From an uncultured Spirochaetaceae bacterium (GTDB lineage Bacteria; Spirochaetota; Spirochaetia; Treponematales; Treponemataceae), in contig CADCRJ010000220.1 in NCBI GenBank assembly GCA_902803735.1, positions 1-34,507 of the forward strand: a stretch of DNA of 34,507 nucleotides. The letters run 5' to 3'. Position numbers and translations under genes: made by a program. The notes below the pieces were generated by a model. That model did not search any database. It had not been told where the DNA came from and saw only the letters and a program-made list of their open reading frames with translations. This document shows, piece by piece, positions 7,611 through 15,506 of the stretch. Within the stretch, counting starts at the first letter, position 1. Each line of letters begins with the position of its first letter.

Positions 7611-9276
7611 ACCGCACTTCTGCCAAGTCAATTACAGCGTCTATTTTAGGACGAATAAGCTCATACAAATCCTCGTGCTTAATCGCAATTTTTTTTATCT
7701 CATCCGCCCATTTATAAAAACTCTCTTTATTCTTTTTATGAGCAAGTTTTTTAAGAGTTGCTGGAATCAACTTGATAAATTTTACATTTTTCTGGGCATT
7801 TCCGTTTATTTTTGAAATAATCTCTTCAAGCTCCTCCTCTTTTGTATTGCAGGCACAAGACAAAAGCAAGTTATAAAGAACCCTCAAGTCCTCAATGCTC
7901 ATAGAGGCTATATCATCAGGAGGCTCAATCTCAAAAAAATCATCGGAATGGAGCACTAATTTTTTATCATTCAAAGAAATACACAAATCAGAGTCAATAA
8001 TTTCAGAACAGACCTCACGCAGTTTTTTCTCACAGAATTTTTGCTTGAACAAAAGCATACATTTTTTTTGGAACAAAATTGAATTAAGCATTTCTATTTG
8101 CTCCGCAGAAGACGTTCCGCTTGTATCAATGCACAGAATGAACTCTATGTTCGTATTTTTTCTGTTGTTGCTCTGCTTGCCGCCCCTGTACGTCGTGTAC
8201 TCGTTAGTCACGATTGACACGCTGCCCTTCTGAATGCAAATCCGCTGCATATCCTCAAACGGAATTATTCCGTCCGTGCTGTAGCTTATAAGAATATGCT
8301 TCGCATCCAAGTTTGCAATAAGCTCTTCAAAGCTTTTTGTCGCTTTTTCCTTGTAGCAGTACAAAGAACGCGTATTAACCCAGTCGTGCCTAATCGCAGC
8401 CTTTTCTTTTAGCTCGCCTTTTGTGTTAAGCTCCAGCTCCGCAGGGATATGATCCCATTTTGCCACGGTATTGAGAATATGATAATTACTGCCGTACTGA
8501 TGCTGATTATACGGCGGGTCAAGGTATGCTATATCGATGTCCTTTATTTTTTTTACGATTTCATTCGCATTTTCTTGAAAAACATGACATTTATGCAAAG
8601 AATCTATGAGAACAGGCATTCTAAGCCTAATAGGGGTAAGAATCCTTTTTAATGCGTCCTTGTTATGACCGCCAAATCCCTTGTGACACGCCTTAAACAC
8701 GCCAGATGTATTGTTGTGAGTCGCAACTTCATAAATCAGCTCAGCAAGCAGAACATTCTTCTTTTTTAACTGTGTTTCATCTATTTTCTCAGCAGGAAAA
8801 GCATCTTCAATGTAATTACGGATTTTATCAATAGCAAGAGCATTATCCCTTGTATAGAACAATCTCTCTGTCTTATAGTCAACGTTATCAATATCAAAGC
8901 TTTTTGGAGCATAGTATTTTGCCATATACTGCAAATCCTCGCCAGGAGATGGCAGGGAATTTATATCGTCCAAAAGGTTCTGCAGAGCTTCCTCCGAGCC
9001 AAACAAATCAGCAAGTTCTGATTTGTCAGTTCCAAGATAGCAAGAATTCAGCACATAAGAATAACATTCCCAGTCATTAGAAAAAACCTCAAAATCAAGG
9101 ATCTTTGCAAAACGGGATACAACACCGCTACCTGCGAATACGTCAAAAAATTTAAGTCCAGGCTTGATTTCCATTCCAGTGCTCTGTATGGCTTTATAAA
9201 TTAGAGGGATAAGCTTTCTCTTGTTCCCTATGTAAGCAATTATTTGTTCGGTAAGATATGAAGCACTAAAATCCAT
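7600..9276 (-). CDS. D12-class DNA adenine-N6 methyltransferase, apparently orphan
   Basis: Transfers methyl from S-adenosylmethionine to adenine N6 in a specific DNA sequence. The N-terminal ~270 residues carry the class motifs in D12 order: AYIGNKRKLIP (residues ~14-24), the AdoMet-binding FFDVFAGSG (~43-51) and catalytic DPPYNQHQYGSNYH (~253-266). The remaining residues include a second conserved block (LISYSTDGIIPFEDM, then EYTTYRGGKQSNNR) and a helical charged tail of about 170 residues, making the 558-residue protein roughly twice the size of Dam. No restriction endonuclease, specificity subunit or mobile-element gene is adjacent, so it is either an orphan regulator or half of a split system. 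The start has only a weak AGGA 12 nt upstream. Target sequence unknown. Confidence 0.88.
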   Translation of the reverse strand: MDFSASYLTEQIIAYIGNKRKLIPLIYKAIQSTGMEIKPGLKFFDVFAGSGVVSRFAKILDFEVFSNDWECYSYVLNSCYLGTDKSELADLFGSEEALQNLLDDINSLPSPGEDLQYMAKYYAPKSFDIDNVDYKTERLFYTRDNALAIDKIRNYIEDAFPAEKIDETQLKKKNVLLAELIYEVATHNNTSGVFKACHKGFGGHNKDALKRILTPIRLRMPVLIDSLHKCHVFQENANEIVKKIKDIDIAYLDPPYNQHQYGSNYHILNTVAKWDHIPAELELNTKGELKEKAAIRHDWVNTRSLYCYKEKATKSFEELIANLDAKHILISYSTDGIIPFEDMQRICIQKGSVSIVTNEYTTYRGGKQSNNRKNTNIEFILCIDTSGTSSAEQIEMLNSILFQKKCMLLFKQKFCEKKLREVCSEIIDSDLCISLNDKKLVLHSDDFFEIEPPDDIASMSIEDLRVLYNLLLSCACNTKEEELEEIISKINGNAQKNVKFIKLIPATLKKLAHKKNKESFYKWADEIKKIAIKHEDLYELIRPKIDAVIDLAEVRFNS

Positions 9277-9345
9277 GAAAAATCTATTTCCTATAACCTA
9301 CAGCGTACAAGTTAATAGCGCAAATGTCGAGTAGCTTAAAGCAGT
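9277..9345. other. Intergenic start region of the methyltransferase
   Basis: This is the start of a 744-bp stretch without large genes. A short AAATGTCGAGT at 9322-9332 matches the end of the dispersed repeat family and may be a relic. Nothing else is recognisable here. Confidence 0.3.
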
Positions 9346-9350
9346 ATGCT

Positions 9351-9365
9351 TAGAATAGTATTCTA
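9351..9365. promoter_or_regulatory. 15-bp palindrome TAGAATAGTATTCTA
   Basis: Perfect palindrome (TAGAATA, G, TATTCTA) just upstream of the small ORF at 9379. It contains TAGAAT and TAGTAT -10-like hexamers, so it may be a promoter overlapped by an operator. No convincing -35 was found. Confidence 0.35.
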
Positions 9366-9378
9366 TAACAAAAGTTTT

Positions 9379-9489
9379 ATGTATCGTATTTGCAAGGCGG
9401 ACGTTTTATTAGTGTATTCAGACAATGAGAAATACCTTTTCTATAAAGAAACTCAACAAGGATTGTTTGTGAATCCAAGAGTTCCTTAA
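9379..9489 (+). CDS. Possible 36-aa small protein
   Basis: The frame starts MYRICKADVLLVYSDNEKYL and ends in NPRVP. It can be extended to an in-frame ATG at 9346 (47 residues), but that start lies upstream of the promoter-like palindrome. No Shine-Dalgarno is visible at either start. The main support is position: a strong terminator hairpin begins 27 nt after the stop, and no other gene on either strand would need it. The family is not recognised; a non-coding RNA or a gene remnant is equally possible. Confidence 0.3.
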   Translation: MYRICKADVLLVYSDNEKYLFYKETQQGLFVNPRVP

Positions 9490-9515
9490 ATTGCCGATGT
9501 ACTATTCCTTTTTTT

Positions 9516-9577
9516 AAAAGCTGGGTTATGAAGTTTTTTTACTCCTAGATTTTTCTTCATATCCCAGCTTTTTTTAT
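9516..9577 (+). terminator. Strong intrinsic terminator behind a small transcription unit
   Basis: AAAAGCTGGGTTATGAAG (9516-9533) pairs with CTTCATATCCCAGCTTTT (9555-9572) with one mismatch, followed by more T. The A-rich upstream side makes it work on both strands. The nearest upstream plus-strand start can only be in 9277-9500, implying a small transcript there. Confidence 0.8.
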
Positions 9578-9596
9578 TATGGAGATGATTTTATTC

Positions 9597-9669
9597 GGGC
9601 AAATGTCTAGTTTCAAAAAGTAAAATATGCAGAAACGAAGTTTCAGAAATCAAAACTCGACATTCTCCC
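9597..9669. repeat. Dispersed repeat, short internally deleted copy
   Basis: The ends GGGCAAATGTCTAGTTT (9597-9613) and AAACTCGACATTCTCCC (9653-9669) are imperfect inverted repeats matching the ends of the 190-bp element at 17528-17717. The flanking internal sequence CAAAAAGTAAAATATGCAGAAA also matches. The central ~115 bp are missing, leaving a GAAAC-GAA-GTTTC hairpin. This is the pattern of a deletion derivative. Confidence 0.65.
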
Positions 9670-9876
9670 TAATTGTAATTGCCAAAAAAAATTATAGAAC
9701 AACTGTTTTCCAAAAACAAAAAGATACATATAAAATATGAATAAAAACTGAATATTTTGGAGATTTCTTGCAGATTCCCGCTTAAAAAATATTCCCAAAA
9801 TATATCGAAATATGGTATAGTTCTACATCGTTTTACACTATTTTCAATTATAAACAATTTTTTACAGGAGGATGTT
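9670..9876. other. AT-rich leader upstream of the 21-codon ORF
   Basis: No gene is seen. A TATAGT -10-like hexamer at 9816-9821 could start a leader of about 50 nt before the ORF at 9877; no convincing -35 is seen. I found no conserved magnesium M-box elements. Confidence 0.3.
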
Positions 9877-9942
9877 ATGGGTGATGGCAGTAGTAGCGGC
9901 TCGTATCCGGGCGATTTAGAAATGACTGCCGGAAACTCTTAA
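9877..9942 (+). CDS. 21-codon ORF with consensus Shine-Dalgarno, candidate mgtE leader peptide
   Basis: The ORF begins MGDGSSSGSYPGDLEM and ends TAGNS. It is preceded by ACAGGAGG at 9865-9872, the strongest Shine-Dalgarno in this part of the window, 4 nt before the ATG. The mgtE start lies 78 nt after its stop. Two RNA hairpins overlap it and exclude each other: GGCAGT (9886-9891) with ACTGCC (9925-9930), or TGCCGG (9927-9932) with CCGGCA (9952-9957). Ribosomes reaching the end of the ORF would break the first and favour the second. This resembles leader-peptide attenuation, but the second hairpin lacks a good T-run. No family is recognised. Confidence 0.4.
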   Translation: MGDGSSSGSYPGDLEMTAGNS

Positions 9943-10020
9943 TAACATTCACCGGCATCTTTATCGTTCTTATACGCAGCCATTTTTACAATAAAGCTCA
10001 TATCCGCACAGAGGTCAAAA

Positions 10021-11391
10021 ATGGCAGAATTCAAGGTAAAATTTGAAGATACAATATGTTCCCTTTTGGCGGAACGAAAATTCTCTACAATAAAAGACAT
10101 ACTCTCAACAATGGCGGCTTCCGATATAACAGCACTTTTTGAGCGAGTCGATGAAAAGCAGGTTCCTGTAATTTTCCGCTTGCTTTCAAAAGACAATGCT
10201 GCTGATGTTTTTGTCGAAATGGACAATGATTTTCAGGAGCTTCTGATAAAAAGCTTCTCGGACTCAGAGCTTAAATCAATCCTTGACGAGCTTTATGCGG
10301 CAGATGCGGCAGACTTGATTGAGGAAATGCCTGCAAACGTCGTTGACAGGATTCTAAGCCAGATTGACCCCGACACAAGAAAAGAAATCAATCAGCTCCT
10401 GCAATACCCAGAGGATTCCGCAGGCTCCATAATGACCACGGAATATGTGTCTCTATGTCTTGGCACAACTGTAGGAGAAGCCATAAATCATATCAGGAAA
10501 ACTGGTGTAAACAACAGGGCTTTCTACACTTGCTATATCACGCAAAACAAAAAGCTCGTCGGTCGTCTCTCCGTAAAAGACCTGCTTCTTGCAAAAGATG
10601 ACAGCGTAAAAATTGACGAGCTGGTAAAAAGGGACGTAATAAGCGTAAACACATTGGACGACAAGGAACAAGTTGCCAAGATGCTTTCTAAATATAACTT
10701 TTTTGCAATTCCCGTCGTGGACAGCGATGTGCGTATGGTTGGCATAATCTCATTTGATGATGCCCTTGAAGTAATGGAAGACGAAGCTACCGAGGATATT
10801 GAGATTATGGGTGGTATGACTCCGTCAGAAAAAACTTACCTGCGCTCTACCCCGCTCGACTTGTTCAAGCACAGAATCATCTGGCTGCTGCTGCTCATGG
10901 TCTCGGCTACGTTCACAGGAATGATTATCACAGGCTTTGAAAGTGCCCTAGCCGTTCAGGTAGTGCTGACGGCATTTATCCCGATGCTGATGGACACAGG
11001 CGGAAACTCAGGCTCTCAGTCGTCCGTCACGATAATACGAGCACTCTCGCTGGGCGAAGTTGAGTTCAGGGATTTACCGACAGTCGTCTGGAAAGAAATC
11101 AGGACAGCCGTTCTTTGTGGTATTACGCTGGCTTCTGCCTGTTTTGTAAAGCTGCTTGTCGTTGACCGCCTGCTTCTTAGGAATACGTCCGTAACGCCGT
11201 TTGTGATGCTTGTAGTCTGTCTGACAATGGCATGTACTGTACTTGTCGCAAAAATAATCGGATGCGTCCTTCCGATGTGCGCTAGAAAAATGAACCTTGA
11301 CCCAGCAGTAATGGCAAGTCCGTTCATAACGACAATAGTAGATGCAGTATCGCTTCTAGTGTATTTCACAATTGCTAATACAGTTTTGTAG
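10021..11391 (+). CDS. mgtE: MgtE-type magnesium channel/transporter
   Basis: Inner-membrane Mg2+ channel gated by cytoplasmic magnesium. The 456 residues show the full family order: an N-terminal helical superhelix domain (residues 1-~130, with repeated DAADLIEEMP-type helices), a pair of CBS domains (~135-255, from EDSAGSIMTTEYVSL), a plug helix and five membrane helices. The pore signature MLMDTGGNSGSQSSVTIIRA and the C-terminal LDPAVMASPFITTIVDAVS are intact. AGAGG lies about 7 nt before the ATG. It is preceded by a 21-codon ORF with alternative hairpins that may control it. The next gene follows after 34 bp on the same strand. Confidence 0.95.
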   Translation: MAEFKVKFEDTICSLLAERKFSTIKDILSTMAASDITALFERVDEKQVPVIFRLLSKDNAADVFVEMDNDFQELLIKSFSDSELKSILDELYAADAADLIEEMPANVVDRILSQIDPDTRKEINQLLQYPEDSAGSIMTTEYVSLCLGTTVGEAINHIRKTGVNNRAFYTCYITQNKKLVGRLSVKDLLLAKDDSVKIDELVKRDVISVNTLDDKEQVAKMLSKYNFFAIPVVDSDVRMVGIISFDDALEVMEDEATEDIEIMGGMTPSEKTYLRSTPLDLFKHRIIWLLLLMVSATFTGMIITGFESALAVQVVLTAFIPMLMDTGGNSGSQSSVTIIRALSLGEVEFRDLPTVVWKEIRTAVLCGITLASACFVKLLVVDRLLLRNTSVTPFVMLVVCLTMACTVLVAKIIGCVLPMCARKMNLDPAVMASPFITTIVDAVSLLVYFTIANTVL

Positions 11392-11425
11392 AATTTTTAA
11401 GGAAAAGAATTTTAAGGATAATAAA

Positions 11426-12292
11426 ATGAATAAAAATGATAAAATCGAGATTCTGTACGAAGATGACAATCTTATGATTATATACAAGCCGTCAGGACTC
11501 CTTTCAGTACCCTACTCTGGTAACCGCTCGCACACAGCACAAGAAGTGATTGAGAACATGATGAGAAGGAACGGCTCCTACAACTCAAAGCACAGACCTC
11601 TTCCTGTGCACAGGCTGGACCGAGACACTAGCGGCGTAATGATGTTTGCCCTGAATGAGAACTCACAGCAAAAAATTATGGACAGCTGGCATCAGATGGT
11701 AACAGAACGGCTTTACATAGCCGTTGCCGAAAATCCAAAAAATCCGCACAAATACTTGCCAAAAACAGGGCTGATTGACGAGCCGCTTGCATATAACGCA
11801 TACAATATAGCATTCGTGCCAGAGAAAGATGACAACAAAAACAACTTCAAGACCGTCCCAGCCCGCACAGAGTACAGGACAATTGTACGCGGCAAAACAC
11901 ATACTTTGTTTGAGCTGTCGCTTGATACGGGCAAGAAAAACCAGATTCGCGCACACCTTGCGAGCAAGGACTACCCGCTTGCAGGCGATAAAAACTACAG
12001 GGCTGCGACAAATCCATTCGGAAGGCTCTGCCTTCATGCCCGCACGCTGGAATTCGTCCATCCGTTCACAAATAAGAAAATGAAATTCGAAATTCCAGAG
12101 CCTAAAGAGTGGCAAGAGTTTGTAGAAAAATCTACATCAGCGGCATTTGAGCAAAAATCCCACGTAAACGTGAAATCTGGTGAGTCTCACAAGAAAAAAG
12201 AACATACACAATCTGTAGAAGGAACAAGAAAATTAAGACGAAAAGAATTAGCGCACATGAATTTTATTGAACAAGGAAAAAAACGTCGCTAA
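11426..12292 (+). CDS. RluA-family pseudouridine synthase
   Basis: Isomerises specific uridines in rRNA or tRNA. ATG 11426 (288 residues) is preferred over an upstream in-frame start at 11372, which would overlap mgtE; AAGGA lies 7 nt before the ATG. The catalytic motif HRLDRDTSGVMMFA is intact, with its Asp as nucleophile, and the family's IYKPSGLLSVP strand and KKNQIRAHLASKDYPLAGD block are present. There is no N-terminal S4 domain. About 45 residues at the C-terminus are highly basic and outside the catalytic fold, ending FIEQGKKRR; they may bind RNA. The exact target position cannot be assigned. Confidence 0.9.
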   Translation: MNKNDKIEILYEDDNLMIIYKPSGLLSVPYSGNRSHTAQEVIENMMRRNGSYNSKHRPLPVHRLDRDTSGVMMFALNENSQQKIMDSWHQMVTERLYIAVAENPKNPHKYLPKTGLIDEPLAYNAYNIAFVPEKDDNKNNFKTVPARTEYRTIVRGKTHTLFELSLDTGKKNQIRAHLASKDYPLAGDKNYRAATNPFGRLCLHARTLEFVHPFTNKKMKFEIPEPKEWQEFVEKSTSAAFEQKSHVNVKSGESHKKKEHTQSVEGTRKLRRKELAHMNFIEQGKKRR

Positions 12293-12315
12293 CGGCTTGG
12301 ATTGGTACATAAAAG

Positions 12316-13869
12316 ATGGACAATAAAACAGACAGTCTGATATTTAAATTTGCAATAATTTTTTTAGTTTTTACGCTCATAGTAGCTTCTATAAGTGGAG
12401 TAGCAACATTCGCCGCTCAGACATCATCCTACAAAGCTCAGAGGGAGGAAATAGCACAGCAAGTTGCGGACTACCTAGAGCAAATGCTTAGTGCGGACGG
12501 CAATGACTTTCAGATTTTTCAGAAATATCTTATAAGCCACAAGGATTCGCTTCTTGTTCCACATGATTTTGACACAGCCACAATGCAAAAGGCTCGCATG
12601 CAGTACGAGCATATTTTAGCAGAAAAGCATCCTCAAAAAACGCTGGGACTTGACATAACCTTTGACGAACTGGACGAAGAGGTTAAGAACGCTTACGGAG
12701 TCTATAGCTTTGAATACTATCTGTGGGTTTTTGAAAAAGCCAGAGACGCATTTGACATAGCATACGCATACTATCTTATCCCTACAGGCGAGCCATACCA
12801 CATGTACTGGGCTTTTGACGCAATACGCGAGATGTACTTCACCAAGGGGGAGCTTTACATAGGGCTTTGTCAGGACGTATACAACAAACCAGAAGAGAAC
12901 AAATGTATGTGGGAAGCATGGGACACAGGCAAAGTTCCGCAAGGATATGACGAGCACGACAACAAGCTTGGAAGAACCGTCGCTTATTACAGCCCGCTAA
13001 TCATAAACGGCGAGAAACTTGGCGTAATAGGCGTAGGCGTAGAAATAGACGCAATAAACAAGGCAATAAAGCAGAACACAAGAATCCAAATAACAGCAAT
13101 TTCGCTGATTCTGGTATTCTGCGTTATTATGTTGCTTATTTTCATATATTACAGATATATATCAAAGCTTGAGCTTTTGCAGAAACAAATACGCATATAT
13201 TCAGAAGTCAAAGACCCAGAAGTTGCCACTAATATTGAGAAGCACATCACGGGAAAAGATGAGATTGCCATACTCTCGGCACAGGTCTCCACAATGATTC
13301 TGGAGCTGGAGAATTACATGAAAAACCTTCTCTCTATCTCGCAGGAGCTTAAGACCGTACAGCAACGCAACGACGCAATGTCCGAGCTTGCCGTAAAAGA
13401 CGCTCTGACAGGAATACGCAACAGAACCGTCTACGACAGCGAGATTCGCAAGCTGGAGTGGAAAATGGAAGACGAGCCGCAAAAGTTCGGAATCGCCATA
13501 ATAGACTTAAATTTGCTAAAACGCATAAATGACACTTATGGTCACGAGATGGGAAACTACGCACTAAAAAGACTTTGCAGTATTATATGCGAGATTTTCA
13601 ACCACTCGCCCGTATTCAGGACTGGCGGCGATGAATTTACCGTAATCATCAAGAATTCCGACTGCGACTATGCGGATTCGCTTACAGAGAAATTCAACAA
13701 GACAATAGAAAAGCTTAGCACAGATGATTCCTTGGAGCCGTGGGAAAGGATTTCCGCCGCAATAGGAACCGCAGTCTTTGACACGGAAAAAGATTCTACT
13801 GTCACTAACGTTCTAAAAAGAGCAGAAAGATTGTTACAAACAAGAAAAAAAGAAATGAAAATGATGTAA
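12316..13869 (+). CDS. Diguanylate cyclase with extracytoplasmic sensor
   Basis: Predicted cyclic di-GMP synthase of 517 residues. A membrane helix at about 10-32 is followed by a periplasmic sensor of about 220 residues whose end (GRTVAYYSPLIINGEKLGVI) looks Cache-like. A second membrane helix spans about 256-281, then a HAMP/coiled-coil linker leads into a GGDEF domain starting at VKDALTGIRNR. The active site FRTGGDEF is intact; the upstream inhibitory position reads FNHS, so no RxxD site. The start is 23 bp after the pseudouridine synthase stop with only weak ribosome-binding sequence. Different sensor from the cyclase at the left end. Confidence 0.92.
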   Translation: MDNKTDSLIFKFAIIFLVFTLIVASISGVATFAAQTSSYKAQREEIAQQVADYLEQMLSADGNDFQIFQKYLISHKDSLLVPHDFDTATMQKARMQYEHILAEKHPQKTLGLDITFDELDEEVKNAYGVYSFEYYLWVFEKARDAFDIAYAYYLIPTGEPYHMYWAFDAIREMYFTKGELYIGLCQDVYNKPEENKCMWEAWDTGKVPQGYDEHDNKLGRTVAYYSPLIINGEKLGVIGVGVEIDAINKAIKQNTRIQITAISLILVFCVIMLLIFIYYRYISKLELLQKQIRIYSEVKDPEVATNIEKHITGKDEIAILSAQVSTMILELENYMKNLLSISQELKTVQQRNDAMSELAVKDALTGIRNRTVYDSEIRKLEWKMEDEPQKFGIAIIDLNLLKRINDTYGHEMGNYALKRLCSIICEIFNHSPVFRTGGDEFTVIIKNSDCDYADSLTEKFNKTIEKLSTDDSLEPWERISAAIGTAVFDTEKDSTVTNVLKRAERLLQTRKKEMKMM

Positions 13870-13887
13870 AATCATTGTTTTTACTGC

Positions 13888-13917
13888 TTGTATTTTTATG
13901 CAATTACTTTGTATAAT
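13888..13917 (+). promoter_or_regulatory. Promoter of the TRAP-TAXI operon
   Basis: TTGTAT (13888-13893) and a perfect TATAAT (13912-13917) are 18 bp apart, about 108 bp before the operon's first ATG. The TTGCAA array begins immediately downstream. Confidence 0.55.
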
Positions 13918-13918
13918 T

Positions 13919-13959
13919 TTGCAATGTGTTTGCAATGTATCTTGCAAGATATCTTGCAA
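13919..13959. promoter_or_regulatory. Four helically phased TTGCAA boxes
   Basis: The self-complementary hexamer TTGCAA occurs at 13919, 13930, 13942 and 13954, i.e. every 11-12 bp. The last two form a perfect 18-bp palindrome TTGCAAGATATCTTGCAA. The array covers the expected transcription start, so a bound protein would be expected to repress; the protein is unknown. Confidence 0.55.
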
Positions 13960-14025
13960 ACAGCATTTGCTTGCCCCAGAATAAAATTTTTGGATGGCAA
14001 ATCCGAATATTAACAGGAGAATTAT

Positions 14026-14981
14026 ATGAAGAAAGTTTCTCTTTTTTTAGCAGCAGGAATTCTTACAATCACAGCCCTTACCAGTTGTACAAAGCCAAGT
14101 AATAAGAATTTTATTCTTGCGACTGGTGGTACAAGCGGTACTTATTACCCATTCGGCGGTGCAATCGCTTCTATTTGGAACGAGAATATTAACGGAATGA
14201 ACGTAACAGCACAGGCAACAGGTGCTTCTGCTGAGAACCTCCGCCTTATCAGCAAGGGTGACGCAGAATTCGCCATCGTACAGAATGACGTAATGGATTA
14301 CGCTTACAACGGAAGCGATATGTTCACCACAAAATTGGAGAATATTTCTACAATCGGTACTTTGTATCCAGAAGTAGTCCAGATTGCGGCAAGCAAAACA
14401 GCGACATAAAATCAGTAGCAGATTTGAAAGGCAAACGCGTTTCAATCGGAGACGCTGGCTCTGGAGTTGAATTCAACGCAAAGCAGATTCTCGAAGGCTA
14501 CGGTCTTACATTTGACGATATTCAGAAAAACAACCTCTCTTTCAAAGAATCAGCAGAAGGAATCCAGAACGGAACTCTTGACGCATGCTTTGTAACAGCA
14601 GGCGTTCCAAACGCAGCATTGCAGGAACTCGCTTTCACAAAGGGTCTTATCCTTATTCCTGTTGACGGTGCAGAAGCGGACGCAATCTGTGCTACCCACA
14701 GCTTCTACACAAAAACTGTAATTCCAGCAGGAACTTACAACGGAACTGACACAGACACTCCAGCAATGGCAATAAAGGCAACATTGGCAGTAAACTCAAA
14801 GCTTGACGAGGACACTGTTTACGAGATGACAAAAACATTGTTCTCTAACCTTGACAAACTCGGCGCAGCCCATGCAAAAGGCAAAGAAGTCTCTGCAGAG
14901 TCTGCCGTTACAGGCGTTTCAGTTCCATTCCATCCAGGTGCTGCAAAGTACTTTGAAGAGATTGGTTTGAGCGTAAAATAG
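14026..14981 (+). pseudogene. TAXI-family TRAP solute-binding lipoprotein, broken by a frameshift
   Basis: Extracytoplasmic substrate receptor of a TRAP transporter. AGGAG lies 7 nt before the ATG. A signal peptide with lipobox LTSC predicts a lipoprotein. The N-terminal part (127 codons, 14026-14409) has the family hallmarks ILATGGTSGTYYPFGGAIA and ISKGDAEFAIVQNDV, then runs ASKTAT and stops. The rest continues in another frame (open by 14424: KGKRVSIGDAGSGVEFNAKQ to the end at 14981). Adding one A to the CAAAAC run near 14397-14402 restores ASKNSDIKSVADLKGKRV, exactly the family sequence. Both halves look otherwise undamaged, so this is either a recent mutation or a base-calling error in a short A run. 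The repaired protein would have about 318 residues. Confidence 0.85.
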
Positions 14982-14983
14982 CA

Positions 14984-15484
14984 TTGAAAAAATATTGGTT
15001 TATTGCAGCAGGAGTTTTTCTTACACTTCTTGCTGCAACTTGTATTTTTCCCTGCGTAAGATGCGTTTCCTTTACAAACAGAAAAAATCACAAAGAGAGA
15101 GTCTTTTCATGCTCTGCACTAAAGGGATTCGTAATCTCGTACACTCATTCCGTAAACAAAGGACGTGTACACGATTTCTATCGATGCGACGCTGATACCC
15201 TTGTACTGTGCAAGACAGAGTTTGTTTCTTATGGGGCAGGAATCCCTGAACCAGAAGAAACAGAGGGAGCAGTTTTTTTGGTAACTGACGGCTGCTATTC
15301 AATCTCAGGCATTGAACGCCGTCTGCCACAGCTTGTAATGGCTGTAGGCGTTATTGCTGAACATTCAGTCACAATAGGGAACAAAGACGTTCCTCTTAAA
15401 ACTCTTTTTAAACCCCAGACAAGTTTATTGATAAAAATCAAAAGAGTTCCATTGGTAAGCTATTTTTTTTCAAAACATATATAA
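14984..15484 (+). CDS. DUF1850 protein of the TRAP-TAXI operon
   Basis: A 166-residue protein with one N-terminal membrane helix or signal segment (residues ~5-22). It carries the DUF1850 pattern: ISYTHSVNKGRVHDFYRC, then LVLCKTEFVSYGAGIPEPEE and a late GIERRLPQL stretch. DUF1850 genes commonly sit between TAXI receptors and fused TRAP permeases, as here, but their function is not known. The start is a TTG two bases after the receptor stop; I see no better in-frame start, and translational coupling is likely. If the upstream frameshift is real, coupling to this gene could be impaired. Confidence 0.8.
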   Translation: MKKYWFIAAGVFLTLLAATCIFPCVRCVSFTNRKNHKERVFSCSALKGFVISYTHSVNKGRVHDFYRCDADTLVLCKTEFVSYGAGIPEPEETEGAVFLVTDGCYSISGIERRLPQLVMAVGVIAEHSVTIGNKDVPLKTLFKPQTSLLIKIKRVPLVSYFFSKHI

Positions 15485-15506
15485 AAAAAACGAGGAGGTT
15501 GAATAA

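Noticed and set aside
9665-10020. Magnesium M-box riboswitch ahead of mgtE
   Set aside because: I could not find the conserved M-box elements; the structure seen is confined to the 21-codon ORF region.
11372-11425. Upstream extension of the pseudouridine synthase
   Set aside because: It would overlap mgtE and lacks a ribosome-binding site, whereas ATG 11426 has AAGGA and matches the family start.
13919-13959. TTGCAA repeats as a CRISPR array
   Set aside because: Repeats of 6 bp with 5-6 bp spacing are far too short, and no cas gene is present.
14390-14430. Programmed frameshifting in the TAXI receptor gene
   Set aside because: There is no slippery heptamer in the right phase and no clear downstream structure; a one-base deletion explains it.
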